Below are positions 50,837 to 60,056 of a stretch of DNA of 64,000 nt, one piece after another. The notes below the pieces were generated by a model, which was given only the letters and a program-made list of their open reading frames with translations, did not search any database and was not told the origin of the DNA. The stretch is from Hymenobacter latericoloratus (GTDB lineage Bacteria > Bacteroidota > Bacteroidia > Cytophagales > Hymenobacteraceae), in NCBI RefSeq assembly GCF_014199535.1, contig NZ_JACHNV010000001.1, forward strand, positions 310,001-374,000. Direction: 5' to 3'. Within the stretch, counting starts at the first letter, position 1; every line of letters starts with the position of its first letter. The position numbers were made by a program, and so were the translations under genes.

Positions 50837-51241
50837 ATGAAAACGCTGCCCACTTACTTCCGGACTCTGGCGCTGCTGCTCCTGTTAGCGGCTGCCGCAC
50901 CCGTTGCCCAGGCGGCCCGGCAGCCGGTAATGCCCGCCGCTCAAAATACGGCAGAGCAACGGGCCGACAACCTGACGCGCTACCTGGCTCAGGCCCTGAA
51001 CCTAAGCCGGGCCCAGCAGAAAGCAGTGCGGAAAAGCGCCCGGCAGTACGTGCGGGAGCTTGAGGTGCTGGCCGTGAAGCCCGGGCTGGTAGCCGCCACC
51101 ACCGATGACCGGCTGCTCTCGGGCCGCACGGTGGCGCAGGCCGATAAAGAATTTGATACCGCACTGGCGCGGGTGTTCACGCCGGGGCAGTACAACGCAT
51201 ATAGCTGGCTGCGCGAGCACCAGCCGGAAAGCCGCCGCTAG
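50837..51241 (+). CDS. Secreted LTxxQ/Spy-like hypothetical protein
   Basis: A 134-residue exported protein: signal MKTLPTYFRTLALLLLLAAA to about residue 26 (QAARQ), then a helical domain with LTRYLAQALNLSRAQQKAVRKSARQYVREL and an end FTPGQYNAYSWLREH. The LNLSxxQxxxV pattern resembles the LTxxQ motif of Spy/CpxP-type periplasmic chaperones and is echoed by the lipoprotein at 57552, but the match is loose. Divergent from the AraC gene and so perhaps under its control. Confidence 0.6.
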   Translation: MKTLPTYFRTLALLLLLAAAAPVAQAARQPVMPAAQNTAEQRADNLTRYLAQALNLSRAQQKAVRKSARQYVRELEVLAVKPGLVAATTDDRLLSGRTVAQADKEFDTALARVFTPGQYNAYSWLREHQPESRR

Positions 51242-51330
51242 GCTGCTTTCCCAAGCAGACATCCAGCGGCTTTGGGTGGGAATTTTAGCCGCTGGCCGTT
51301 TCCCGGGTACCTTTGGCATCCGGAAAACGC

Positions 51331-51372
51331 AAAAAGAGGTTGAGGCTGTGGGAGCTTCAGCCTCTTTTTTTT
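51331..51372 (+). terminator. Rho-independent terminator
   Basis: AAAAAGAGGTTGAGGCT pairs with AGCTTCAGCCTCTTTTT (two G-U pairs) followed by more T, about 90 bases after the LTxxQ-like stop. Confidence 0.8.
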
Positions 51373-51463
51373 GCTTATCCACGTATGAGGGGGCCGGAAG
51401 CAGCCTGCCCGGCACGCGGGGTCCGGCCTTTTTCCTCTACTTTAGGATTCCAAGTTGTCCTTT

Positions 51464-52723
51464 ATGCGCCTATTCTTGCTTGGCTGCCTGTTGCTGCTCT
51501 CCCTGGGGGCGCGGGCACAGCAGCCCGATACGGCCCGCCCGGGCCGTCAGATTAACCTTTCGAACGTGGACGTAGCTCCCGCCGCCGTGGATATTTCCGG
51601 GTGGCTGCTGCTGGACAAGGATATTCAGACGGAGCTGGAAGGAGCGGTGCAGAACATCTATAACTTCAAGCACGACCGGGCCGAGCGCCAGTTCCGCAGC
51701 CTGCGCCGCCGCTACCCCAACCACCCCATGCCCTACTTCCTGCTGGGCCTGACTACGTGGTGGAAGATCATGCCGTCCAACATCACCTCCCAGCAGTACG
51801 ACAAGGTGTTTCTGGCCTATATGGATACGGCCATTACCCGGGGCGAGGCCCTGTATAAGCGCGACCGAAGAAACTACGAAGCCTGCTTTTTCCTGTCGGC
51901 GGCCTACGGCTTTTCGGCCCGCCTGAACGCCGAGCGCCACAACTGGCGCAAAGCCACCGTGGCCAGCAAAAACGCCCTCGACTACCTCGAAAAAAGCCAG
52001 GAAGCCAACGGCCTGAGTCCGGAGTTTCTGTTCGGGCAGGCCCTGATTAACTACTACGCTCCCTGGATTTCGGATACCTACCCGCTGCTGCGGCCCGTGC
52101 TGCTGTTTTTCCCCAAGGGCAACAAAAAGCTGGGCCTCTCGCAGCTGCGTAGCGTGGCGGCCAACGGGTTTTATACCGCCCCGGAGGCCCGGGTTTTCCT
52201 GATGAAGATTCTGCAGAACCAGGAGAACAAGCCTGATGAAGCCCTGGCGCTGGCCCGCATTATGGCCACCACCTACCCCGACAACGGCTATTTCCAGCGC
52301 TTCTATGCCCTGATGAGCTACCAGGTAGGCGACCTGAATGAGTGTGAGCGGGTCAGCCGCGACATTCTGGACAAAATTAACCGCGGCATGCCCGGCTACG
52401 AGGGCATCAGTGGGCGCTACGCCACGTACTTTCTGGGCAGCCTGATGCAGAACCAGTACAAGGACCTGACCAAGGCCAAGGAATACTACCAGCGCTGCAT
52501 TGTATTCGCGGAAAGCACCAATGACACCAAACAGGGCTTTTACCTGTACGCCCTGCTGAACCTGGGCCGCATTGCCAGCAAGCAGAACGATGCCGCCGCG
52601 GCCACGCGCTACTACAAGGAAGTACAGCAGAAAGCCGAGCGCAAATCGGAGGCGTACAATGAGGCCCAGGCGTACCTGAAAAAGAAAGGAAAGAAGCCTG
52701 CCAAGGCAGCTGGCCGATCTTAA
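51464..52723 (+). CDS. Secreted tetratricopeptide-repeat protein
   Basis: A 419-residue exported TPR protein: signal peptide MRLFLLGCLLLLSLGARAQ, then helical repeats. Clear units: YNFKHDRAERQFRSLRRRYPNHPMPYFLLGL (in parts), FLSAAYGFSARLNAERHNWRKA, EARVFLMKILQNQENKPDEALALARIMATTYP and FYLYALLNLGRIASKQNDAAAATRYYKE. A central segment (SPEFLFGQALINYYAPWISDTYPLLRP) has the look of the Bacteroidota family of TPR proteins found with outer-membrane or gliding genes. Partner unknown. ATG at 51464 opens the signal peptide. Confidence 0.8.
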   Translation: MRLFLLGCLLLLSLGARAQQPDTARPGRQINLSNVDVAPAAVDISGWLLLDKDIQTELEGAVQNIYNFKHDRAERQFRSLRRRYPNHPMPYFLLGLTTWWKIMPSNITSQQYDKVFLAYMDTAITRGEALYKRDRRNYEACFFLSAAYGFSARLNAERHNWRKATVASKNALDYLEKSQEANGLSPEFLFGQALINYYAPWISDTYPLLRPVLLFFPKGNKKLGLSQLRSVAANGFYTAPEARVFLMKILQNQENKPDEALALARIMATTYPDNGYFQRFYALMSYQVGDLNECERVSRDILDKINRGMPGYEGISGRYATYFLGSLMQNQYKDLTKAKEYYQRCIVFAESTNDTKQGFYLYALLNLGRIASKQNDAAAATRYYKEVQQKAERKSEAYNEAQAYLKKKGKKPAKAAGRS

Positions 52724-52886
52724 GGGGTGCGGATTTTAGTCGAGCAAACGGCCCGGCTGGTGGCGGAGGGGTAGGGGCTTCGTCGGAAAAATGACCGAAA
52801 GAGAGGGCCGGATAGATCGGGTAGGGGGGCGGCTACGTATCTACTCCACCTCCGACCTTCTGCCGACACACACCTGTTACCCCTTT

Positions 52887-53387
52887 ATGGTCCCCCCGTG
52901 CACAACACGCCTAGTATCCCGTTACACAGTTCAGCTTCGTATGCTTCGGTTCTGGTGGCCCGAAGCCGTTGAGTCCTTTCAGGTCGCCTCGCTGCTGACC
53001 GACGTCCTGAAAACGGTGCGGCGCTACCAGGCCCACCAACTGCTTCTGGACCTGCGGCAGATACCCCTCTTAGACGCAGAATCGCAGCGGTGGGTAGAGG
53101 CTAGCTGGCTGCCCCGCTTGCGCAGCTGCAGCCTGCGCCGGCTGGCCCTGCTGCTACCCACAGACACGTACAACAGGCTGGTAGTGGAGAGTTTGCTGTG
53201 GGTTTCGGCCCACGAATCGTTGCCCTATGAGGTGCAGTATTTCACGGAGTTGCCCGCTGCCCTCGATTGGCTCACCAACTCGGAAGTGGCTACGGCCGAT
53301 GCCGACTGGCCGCGCCGCCAGCAGGAGCCCCTGCTGCGGCGGGTGCGGCGCCGCCGCTGTCCGGCCCAGTGTCTCTCGCCGGCCTAG
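52887..53387 (+). CDS. STAS/SpoIIAA-like hypothetical protein
   Basis: A 166-residue cytoplasmic protein. The centre is an alpha/beta unit with HQLLLDLRQIPLLDAESQRWVEASWLPRL and LRRLALLLPTDTYNRLVVESLL, the layout of SpoIIAA/STAS-like domains in Hymenobacter-type genomes, where they stand alone and have no assigned partner. The C-terminus is basic (RRQQEPLLRRVRRRRC). A longer in-frame start at 52791 gives an N-terminus without family character. Confidence 0.5.
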   Translation: MVPPCTTRLVSRYTVQLRMLRFWWPEAVESFQVASLLTDVLKTVRRYQAHQLLLDLRQIPLLDAESQRWVEASWLPRLRSCSLRRLALLLPTDTYNRLVVESLLWVSAHESLPYEVQYFTELPAALDWLTNSEVATADADWPRRQQEPLLRRVRRRRCPAQCLSPA

Positions 53388-53637
53388 CGGCCAGGTTGAG
53401 CGTAAGCTGTGGCCTGGCCCGCCCAAGCACCGCTGTACCAGTCAGGCCGTGGCCTGGGGGCCGGCTGCTCTGGCTACGGTTTCCGTAGCGCAGGCCGGGG
53501 CAAAACAAGCACGGCCAAAGGACGCCGCCCACTACTGCCGCTGGCCTTGGCCAGGGAGCAGGGGGTAGGGTTGGAACTGTGGTGCGCATCCGGGACTTTT
53601 ACCAGTGCTTTACCCATCAGTCCGTTTTCCTGCCTCC

Positions 53638-55089
53638 ATGCCTACTCCCGCTACTTCCGCTCCTGCTGCGCCCGCCGCCCCCGCCGGTACCCTGCCCGAG
53701 CTGTTCGCCCGCCAGCAAGTCCGGGCGGCGGCGCTGCGCCAGGAGCCCCTAGACGCCCGCGCCGCCCGCCTGCGCCGGCTCAGTGCCTGGGTGGCCGATA
53801 ACCGGGCGGCCATTCAACAGGCCCTCTACTCCGATTTCAGAAAGCCTGCCCCCGAAACCGACGTTACCGAAATCTGGTCTACCCAGACGGAAATCAAGCA
53901 CACGCTGCGCCACCTGCACCAGTGGGCCCGGCCCCGCAAGGTGGGCACGCCGTTGTCGTTGGTGGGCACGCGCGGCTGGGTGCAGTACGAGCCCAAGGGC
54001 GTGTGCCTGATTATTGCCCCCTGGAACTACCCCTTCTACCTGGCCCTCGATCCGCTGGTATCGGCGCTGGCGGCGGGCAACTGCTGCATCATCAAGCCCT
54101 CCGAGATGACGCCCACCGTGGCCGCCCTGCTGAGCCGCATGTGCCGGGAGGTGTTTGACCCCGCCGAGGTAACGGTGGTGGAAGGCGACAAAGACGCGGC
54201 CACGGAGCTGCTGGCTTTGCCCTTCAACCACATCTTCTTTACGGGCAGTCCGCAGGTAGGCAAAATTGTGATGCGCGCCGCCGCCGAGCACCTCAGCAGC
54301 GTAACCCTGGAGCTGGGCGGCAAAAGTCCGGTGGTGGTAGATGACACGGCCGACCTGCGCGACGCGGCCGAGAAAATTGTGTGGGGCAAGGGCCTGAACG
54401 CCGGCCAGACCTGCGTAGCCCCCGACTACCTGCTGGTGCACGAGGCCGTGCGCGACCAGCTGGTGCAGGAAATCCGGGAAGTGGTGCAGCGCTTCTACAA
54501 CCCCGAGGGGCAGGGTGTAGCCGCGTCCGGCTCGTTTGCCCGCATCGTGAATGACCACCACTACGCCCGGGTAGCGGGCCTGCTCACGGAGGCCCGGGAG
54601 CAGGGTGCCACCGTGGCCCTGGGCGGCCAGACGGATGCTGCCCAGCGGTTTATTGAGCCCACCGTGCTGCTGAACGTTCCGGCCGGGAGCCGCCTGATGC
54701 AGGAAGAAATCTTCGGGCCCCTGCTACCCATCCGTTCGTTCCGGACGCTGCCGGAGGCGGTGGAGGAAGTAAACGCGCGCCCGCACCCGCTGGCCCTGTA
54801 CGTGTTTTCGCAGCACAAGGACAACCAGCGCTACCTGCTGCGGAACATTCCGGCCGGGGGTGCCTGCGTCAACGAAACCATCCTGCACTTGGGCCACCCC
54901 GAGCTACCCTTCGGCGGCCTGGGCAACAGCGGCCTGGGTAGGGCCCACGGCCTGGCTGGCTTCCAGGCCTTCAGCAACGAAAAATCGGTGCTGCAGCAGC
55001 GCGTGGGCCTTACTGGCCTCAAACCCATCTACCCGCCCTACACCCCCAAAGTCAAGAAGCTAGTAAACTGGCTGCTGAAGTGGCTGTGA
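53638..55089 (+). CDS. Aldehyde dehydrogenase, class 3 / fatty-aldehyde type
   Basis: A 483-residue NAD(P)-dependent aldehyde dehydrogenase of the class 3 (ALDH3, fatty aldehyde) branch: APWNYPFYLALDPLVSALAAGNCCIIKPSE (in parts), HIFFTGSPQVGKIVM, catalytic-site LELGGKSPVVV with Glu225, and GQTCVAPDYLLV with the catalytic Cys259. The C-terminus (VKKLVNWLLKWL) is amphipathic, as in membrane-tethered members. Next to the GMC oxidase at 55436 on the same strand; together they could oxidise long-chain alcohol to aldehyde to acid. Confidence 0.92.
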   Translation: MPTPATSAPAAPAAPAGTLPELFARQQVRAAALRQEPLDARAARLRRLSAWVADNRAAIQQALYSDFRKPAPETDVTEIWSTQTEIKHTLRHLHQWARPRKVGTPLSLVGTRGWVQYEPKGVCLIIAPWNYPFYLALDPLVSALAAGNCCIIKPSEMTPTVAALLSRMCREVFDPAEVTVVEGDKDAATELLALPFNHIFFTGSPQVGKIVMRAAAEHLSSVTLELGGKSPVVVDDTADLRDAAEKIVWGKGLNAGQTCVAPDYLLVHEAVRDQLVQEIREVVQRFYNPEGQGVAASGSFARIVNDHHYARVAGLLTEAREQGATVALGGQTDAAQRFIEPTVLLNVPAGSRLMQEEIFGPLLPIRSFRTLPEAVEEVNARPHPLALYVFSQHKDNQRYLLRNIPAGGACVNETILHLGHPELPFGGLGNSGLGRAHGLAGFQAFSNEKSVLQQRVGLTGLKPIYPPYTPKVKKLVNWLLKWL

Positions 55090-55435
55090 GAAGGTGATGA
55101 GGTGACAAGTGAGTGAATTGTGACAGGTGAGTTTCCCATCCCGGTCCGACGGGCGGAGCCCGTCCGGTTGGGTTCGTGCTGACTTCCGCCCAGGAGGGTT
55201 TGGGCAGATGGAGGGGGTAGGCGGATGCTGTTTCCGGGAAGCAGGCGGCGCGGGCGACAACCGGTCGGACGGGCTCCGCCCGTCGGACCGGACCGGGTGG
55301 CTTGCTTGGCTATCCGGCTTCACCTGCTTACTCAACTTCGTATGCAAGCCGAGCATTTTCGGGAAAAAATGCCGAACTTTTACGGCGCGGCTCCAGTGCG
55401 TTATGCCGGCCCATCCTGTTCGTTCCTACTTCGCT
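55090..55435. other. Intergenic spacer with repeats between ALDH and GMC genes
   Basis: About 346 bases. It holds a GTGA-type tandem tract (55089-55130), the MITE-like family A copy at 55141-55291, and about 140 bases of leader with no clear feature. No gene is supported. The spacer casts doubt on simple cotranscription. Confidence 0.6.
55141..55291. repeat. MITE-like element, family A copy 2 (best-preserved ends)
   Basis: Terminal inverted repeats 55141-55167 and 55265-55291 match in 26 of 27 positions (CCGGTCCGACGGGCGGAGCC outward). The core shares GAGGGTTTGGGCAGATGGAG and GGGGGTAGGCGGAT with copy 1 at 1383-1527. A short run of GTGA-type tandem repeats (55089-55130) precedes it. Confidence 0.8.
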
Positions 55436-57499
55436 ATGCAGTTCACCGAAGCCCAGTGCGCGACCCTGCGCGCTCTTGCTGATGCATTTATTCCGTGTTT
55501 GCCCGCCCCGGAAGGTGCGCCCGACCCGGCGTACTGGGCCCGGTGCGGCTCGGCCGGCGTGGATCTGGCTAAGGCGGCCCGGCTGATTGAGGCGCAGACG
55601 GCAAGGACGCGGCAGGAGTTTCTGCAGCTGCTGCAGTTGCTGGATACGCCCGCCCTGGGCCTGACGTGGTTTGGGCCGCTGCGGCCGTTTGGGCGGCTGG
55701 CCCCGGAGCAGCGGGAAAAGCTGCTGCAAAGCTGGGCCGCCAGCAACGTGCCCCAGCTGCGCAAGGGATTTCAGGCCCTGCGCAAGCTGTTTGTGTTTCT
55801 GTTTTACGGCGGCTCTACCCCGGAGCAGGGCAACTTTGTGTGGGAGCATATCGGCTACCCCGGCCCCCAGGTCCCCGACCCCGCCGTGGCCGCCGAGAAG
55901 CCTATCCGGACCCTGCAGCCCACCCAGGACGCGCATTACGACTGCGACGTGCTGGTGATTGGGAGCGGGGCCGGCGGCGGGGTGGTGGCCGGCGAGCTGG
56001 CCGCCGCGGGCCACGAGGTGCTGGTGCTGGAAAAAGGCCCTTACTTCCACGGCCCCGACTTCACCCAGCGCGAAGTGGACATGCTGGGGGAGTTGTACGA
56101 AGCCCAGGGCGGCCTCAGCACCCAGGACGGGGGCATTGCCCTGCTGGCCGGCTCCTGCCTGGGGGGCGGCACCACCGTCAACTGGGCCGGGGCCTTCCGC
56201 ACCCCCGACTACGTGCGCGAGGAATGGGCCCGGGAGCACCAGGTGCCCCACTTTGCTACCCCCGAGTTCAGCCGCAGCCTCGATGCCGTCAGTCAGGCCC
56301 TGAGCGTAAACACCGAGTACCCCCGCCACAACGGCCAGAACCAGGCCCTCTGGGACGGTTCCCGCGCCCTGGGCCAGGAAGTGAAACTGATTCCGCGCAA
56401 CGAAAAAGGCCTCACGGATTCGGAGCAGCACTTCTGCGGGCTGGGGTACAGTGGCTTCGGCGACCGGCACGGCATCAAGCAGGGCACCCTGAACACCTAT
56501 CTGCAAACCGCCTTCGAGCACGGCGCCCGCCTGCTGTGCGCTACCACCGTCACGCGCATTACCCTTGCCCGCGGCCGGGCCACCGGCGCCGAAGCCGTGC
56601 ATACCACCCCCGACGGCCGCTTGGTGCGCGTAACGGTGCGGGCCCGGCGGGTGGTGGTGGCCGGGGGCTCCATCCAGACGCCGGCCTTGCTGCTGCGTAG
56701 CGGCCTGCGCCACCCCCACCTGGGGCAGCATCTGCACCTGCACCCTACGGTGGCCGTTTCGGGGCTGTATCGGCAGCGCATCGAGCCCTGGCACGGCCCC
56801 ATGATGTCGGTGGTGAATGACACGTTTACCCGCCTGGAGGGGAGCAACTTTGGGGTGAAGCTGGAAACGCCGCCCGCCCACCCCGGCCTGATGGCCATGG
56901 TGCTGCCCTGGCGCTCGGGCCGCCAGCACAAGGAGCTGATGCAGCAGGCGGCGCACCTGGGCTCCTTTATTGTGCTGACCCGGGACCGGGACGGCGGCCG
57001 GGTTTCGGTGGACCGGCACGGCGCCCCTTGCATTGACTATACCCTCAGCGACTACGACCGGGGCCACCTGCTGCGGGGAGTACGGGCCGCCGCCGAGGTG
57101 CACGTAGCGGCCGGGGCTCACTCGGTGTTGCTGCCCCATGGTACCCTACCCACCCTGCGCGCCGAAAACGGCCGCCTGCTCAATCCCGAGGTGCTGGCCG
57201 GCTTGCCCTACCTGAGCTGGAAGGCCAATCAGTTTGGGCTTTACAGCGCCCACCAGATGAGCACCTGCCGCATGGGCGGCAACCCGGCCACGCACCCCAC
57301 CAGTCCCACCGGAGAGCTGTACGAGGTGCAAGATTTGTTTGTGGCCGATGCCTCGGCGTTTCCGGCCTGCAGCGGCGTGAACCCTATGCTCACGGTAATG
57401 GCGTTGGCTCACCATACCGCCCAGCACCTGAAAGCCAGTTTGCCGGCCGAACCAGCGCGGGGGCGGGTGGCGGTAGCCGGCGAACAGGAAAGCAGATAG
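55436..57499 (+). CDS. GMC-family FAD oxidoreductase, long-chain alcohol oxidase-like
   Basis: A 687-residue flavoprotein. An N-terminal domain (about 1-155; MQFTEAQCATLRALADAFIP) of the fatty-alcohol-oxidase type is followed by the FAD Rossmann motif VLVIGSGAGGGVVAGELAAAG, the GMC signature AGSCLGGGTTVNWAGAF, VVVAGGSIQTPALLLRSGL, and at the C-terminus HQMSTCRMGGNP and ASAFPACSGVNPMLTVMALAH with the catalytic His/Asn region. Length and the extra N-terminal domain match plant/yeast-type long-chain alcohol oxidases, consistent with the ALDH3-like neighbour. An earlier in-frame ATG at 55403 adds 11 residues. Confidence 0.88.
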   Translation: MQFTEAQCATLRALADAFIPCLPAPEGAPDPAYWARCGSAGVDLAKAARLIEAQTARTRQEFLQLLQLLDTPALGLTWFGPLRPFGRLAPEQREKLLQSWAASNVPQLRKGFQALRKLFVFLFYGGSTPEQGNFVWEHIGYPGPQVPDPAVAAEKPIRTLQPTQDAHYDCDVLVIGSGAGGGVVAGELAAAGHEVLVLEKGPYFHGPDFTQREVDMLGELYEAQGGLSTQDGGIALLAGSCLGGGTTVNWAGAFRTPDYVREEWAREHQVPHFATPEFSRSLDAVSQALSVNTEYPRHNGQNQALWDGSRALGQEVKLIPRNEKGLTDSEQHFCGLGYSGFGDRHGIKQGTLNTYLQTAFEHGARLLCATTVTRITLARGRATGAEAVHTTPDGRLVRVTVRARRVVVAGGSIQTPALLLRSGLRHPHLGQHLHLHPTVAVSGLYRQRIEPWHGPMMSVVNDTFTRLEGSNFGVKLETPPAHPGLMAMVLPWRSGRQHKELMQQAAHLGSFIVLTRDRDGGRVSVDRHGAPCIDYTLSDYDRGHLLRGVRAAAEVHVAAGAHSVLLPHGTLPTLRAENGRLLNPEVLAGLPYLSWKANQFGLYSAHQMSTCRMGGNPATHPTSPTGELYEVQDLFVADASAFPACSGVNPMLTVMALAHHTAQHLKASLPAEPARGRVAVAGEQESR

Positions 57500-57551
57500 C
57501 CATTGGCGCATTTTTCGCGTAGGGAGAGCACACGCCTTTCCCTTGCGCCGT

Positions 57552-57971
57552 ATGTACATTTCCCGTTTCCCCCTCGCCCTCGCGCTGGCGGCTAGTCTGC
57601 TGGTTGGTTGCGCCCGCCGCAGCAAAGCAGTTATTCCCGCCGCCAAATCGGGGCCGGCCGCGCCGGCCCCCGCGCCCGTAGTTGCCTCCAGTGCCGCCCG
57701 CGACCTGACTGATGTGCTGACGGAGGAGCTGAACCTCACCGCCGACCAGCGCCGCAAGGTGCGGACCGTTTTCACGAACACCACCGAGCAGGCCAACGCG
57801 GCCAAGCAGCGCCTGGGCTCCAACCGGCCCGCGCTGCTCGCGGAACTCAAGCGCATCAATGCCTCCTCCGACCAGGAGCTGCAGTCTATCCTGACGGTTA
57901 CGCAGTACAAGCAGCTCAAAGCCAAGCAGCGCCAGGTACAGGCCCAGATGCAGGCCCGTAAAGCCCAGTAA
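57552..57971 (+). CDS. LTxxQ-like helical lipoprotein
   Basis: A 139-residue predicted lipoprotein: signal MYISRFPLALALAASLLVGC ends in L-V-G-C (Cys20). An Ala/Pro linker leads to a helical domain LTDVLTEELNLTADQRRKVRTVF and QELQSILTVTQYKQLKAKQRQVQAQMQ. The LNLTADQ motif plus LTxxQYKQL resembles Spy/CpxP-type LTxxQ proteins, envelope chaperones. Follows the GMC gene by 52 bases and could be cotranscribed with it. ATG at 57552 used. Confidence 0.68.
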   Translation: MYISRFPLALALAASLLVGCARRSKAVIPAAKSGPAAPAPAPVVASSAARDLTDVLTEELNLTADQRRKVRTVFTNTTEQANAAKQRLGSNRPALLAELKRINASSDQELQSILTVTQYKQLKAKQRQVQAQMQARKAQ

Positions 57972-58190
57972 CGGTGACACGGTGAATAAGGGAAGTGTGT
58001 CATGGCGAGCGGAGCGAAGCCATCCGTCCTGACCAGTGTGCTACCCCCTGAAACGTGACAAGCCCTTGACGACTGCGCGAGCGTCAAGGGCTTGTCTGTT
58101 TACCAGGCTTCTCACATGTAGAGAGGAAGGAGGGCGTCGGTATCCTCGCCATAACAGCTTACTATTTCACCCGCTCACCAGTTCACTGTC
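57972..58190. repeat. Modular palindromic intergenic element, family B copy
   Basis: Left GGTGACACGGTGAATAAG-type tract, arm GTCATGGCGAGCGGAGCGAAG then CCATCC (about 57999-58025), shared core CCGTCCTGACCAGTGTG and CTACCCCCTGAAACGTGAC, an inner hairpin (GACAAGCCCTTGACG with CGTCAAGGGCTTGTC, about 58058-58097), a decayed right arm (58139-58155) and a TCACCCGCTCACCAGTTCAC tail. Homologous to the element at 49596-49829. Confidence 0.75.
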
Positions 58191-58287
58191 CTCAGGCAAC
58201 CCTTTTATCCTGAATACCATCTGGCCCGGTAAGAGCCCGCCGAAGTACGGTGGGCCGACTGCACTTTTTACTTTCCGGAACCCGACG

Positions 58288-58806
58288 ATGAAAACGCTAC
58301 TTCTGGTTGCTGCCCTTCTGGCTACTTCGGCAGCCTCCGCCCAAACAGCATCCTCGGATGCGGCCCTGGCCAAGCGCCTGAACCAGCTGATGCGCGATCC
58401 GGCAGCCCCGGAAACGGAAGTGCGGGCCGTGCTGGATGGCTGCCATTTCACGCAGGTAATCCGGAAGTACCGCTCCGCCGGCCAGCAAAACGAGGCGGTG
58501 GTTTTCCAGGTGAGTCACCAGAAAAACGGTGCCGACTGGGCCGTGAAATCGGATGATAAGGTGGAGTTTGAGCTGAAGCTGGGGGTAGAGTGGAGCCAGG
58601 TTACCTCCCTGACCTACGCCCCGGCCCTCGATGAGAAAACCAACCGCCGCTATTTCGAGGTGAAAATAAAGCGGGAGCGCACCGCCAAAAACGGTTCCGG
58701 CACCAACAGCACTACCCTGGAGCTACCCCTCTACACCTCCGACGAGGCCGTGGCCCGCGACCTGGTGCGGCAGCTGGAGCAGGTGCGGCGGCGCTGCGCC
58801 GGGTAG
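58288..58806 (+). CDS. Secreted hypothetical protein
   Basis: A 172-residue exported protein: signal MKTLLLVAALLATSAASAQ (cleavage near residue 19), then a mixed alpha/beta domain (LAKRLNQLMRDP, VRAVLDGCHFTQVIRKYR, KVEFELKLGVEWSQVTSLTYA, RYFEVKIKRERTAKNG and AVARDLVRQLEQVRRRC). Two cysteines (about 51 and 170) may form a disulfide. No family was recognised. ATG at 58288 begins the signal peptide; upstream in-frame codons lie inside the repeat-rich spacer. Confidence 0.65.
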   Translation: MKTLLLVAALLATSAASAQTASSDAALAKRLNQLMRDPAAPETEVRAVLDGCHFTQVIRKYRSAGQQNEAVVFQVSHQKNGADWAVKSDDKVEFELKLGVEWSQVTSLTYAPALDEKTNRRYFEVKIKRERTAKNGSGTNSTTLELPLYTSDEAVARDLVRQLEQVRRRCAG

Positions 58807-58872
58807 GGCCGGGCTCAACCTTCCGCGGCCGGGTGCGTTTGCCACAAACTCCCGTGTCTTTTTCGCCTTTGT

Positions 58873-59988
58873 ATGCCGCGCCGCCAGCCTTATACCCTCC
58901 GGTTCAACCCCAAGCTCAGCCTTAATGCCAGCGGTAAGCACGTGCGCGACGGACTTTCGTCCACGCTCCGCACCGGCGACAACCTGTGGGTGAGCTGCGA
59001 CGAGCGCACCTCCATTGAGCGGCTGCGCCTGACGGGGCCGCGTGAGTTCGGCCAGCACTGCTCCTACGAGCTGACCGAGCTGCTGGACCTGCCCTCCGAC
59101 AAAACCGAGGAAATTGATATTGAGGGCCTGGCCGAAGGGGAGCACTACCTCTGGATAGTGGGCTCGCACAGCCTGGCTCGTAAAAAGCCCGACGCCGACG
59201 GCAAAGACCCCGCCAAGGAAATTGCCCGCCTGGCCCAGGTAAAGTCAGAAGCCAACCGCTACCTGCTGGCCCGGGTGCCGCTGCTGCTCAACCCCACTGC
59301 CGGCGACTATGAGCTGCATCGTGAAGCCCCGCACCCCACTGACCCCACCCAAACCCTGCGGGCCGCTCAGCTGCGCTGCACCGACGACTCCAACGACCTG
59401 CGCGACCTGCTCGCCGACGACCCCCACCTGAAACCCTTCCTGGCTATTCCGGGCAAAGACAATGGGTTTGACATCGAAGGGCTGTCGGTGACGCCCGACG
59501 GGCGCCTGTTTGTGGGGCTGCGCGGGCCGGTGCTGCGGGGCTGGGCTCTGGTGCTGGAGCTGCTCCCGCGCGAGGACAAGCACGGCCGCCTGCGCCTGAG
59601 CGAGCTGCCCGGCGCTACCGAAACCTATTACAAAAAGCACTTCCTGGCCCTGGGCGGCATGGGCGTGCGCGAGCTGCGCCAGTGCGGCCCCGACCTACTG
59701 CTGCTGGCCGGCCCCACCATGGACCTGGATGGTACCATTGCCGTGTACCGCTGGCCCGAGGCCTTGCGCCTGCCCCAGGACAGCCTCATTGGCCCCGATA
59801 AGCTGGAGCGCCTCTTTGATGTGCCCCACGGCTTCGGGCCCACCGCCGGCCAGGACAAGGCCGAAGGTATGGCTCTGCTCGATGAACAGCACGTTCTGAT
59901 TGTGTTCGACAGCCCGACCGATGACCGGAAGCCTACCCCCCAGGCAGTGGTAGCCGACGCCTTCAAATTAACCGATACGCTGGGCTAG
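58873..59988 (+). CDS. DUF3616 family protein
   Basis: A 371-residue protein of the DUF3616 family, probably a beta-propeller: RDGLSSTLRTGDNLWVSCDERTSIERLRL (in parts), EEIDIEGLAEGEHYLWIVGSHSLARKKP, GFDIEGLSVTPDGRLFVGLRGPVLRGWALVLEL and DKAEGMALLDEQHVLIVFDSP. The D-I-E-G-L plus W-x-x-G-S-H pattern is characteristic. No signal peptide, so cytoplasmic. Biochemical role unknown; the DIEGL loops look like propeller blades with acidic, perhaps metal-binding, edges. Confidence 0.85.
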   Translation: MPRRQPYTLRFNPKLSLNASGKHVRDGLSSTLRTGDNLWVSCDERTSIERLRLTGPREFGQHCSYELTELLDLPSDKTEEIDIEGLAEGEHYLWIVGSHSLARKKPDADGKDPAKEIARLAQVKSEANRYLLARVPLLLNPTAGDYELHREAPHPTDPTQTLRAAQLRCTDDSNDLRDLLADDPHLKPFLAIPGKDNGFDIEGLSVTPDGRLFVGLRGPVLRGWALVLELLPREDKHGRLRLSELPGATETYYKKHFLALGGMGVRELRQCGPDLLLLAGPTMDLDGTIAVYRWPEALRLPQDSLIGPDKLERLFDVPHGFGPTAGQDKAEGMALLDEQHVLIVFDSPTDDRKPTPQAVVADAFKLTDTLG

Positions 59989-60056
59989 GGGCGGTGCGCC
60001 TGAGCCTGCCCGGCTGATCGGCCTACCTTGTGCTCCTTAACCTGCCTGTTTTCCTT

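Noticed and set aside
55328..57139. A 603-codon open frame on the minus strand
   Set aside because: It is antisense to the GMC oxidase, which has full catalytic motifs; the composition is typical of a shadow frame.
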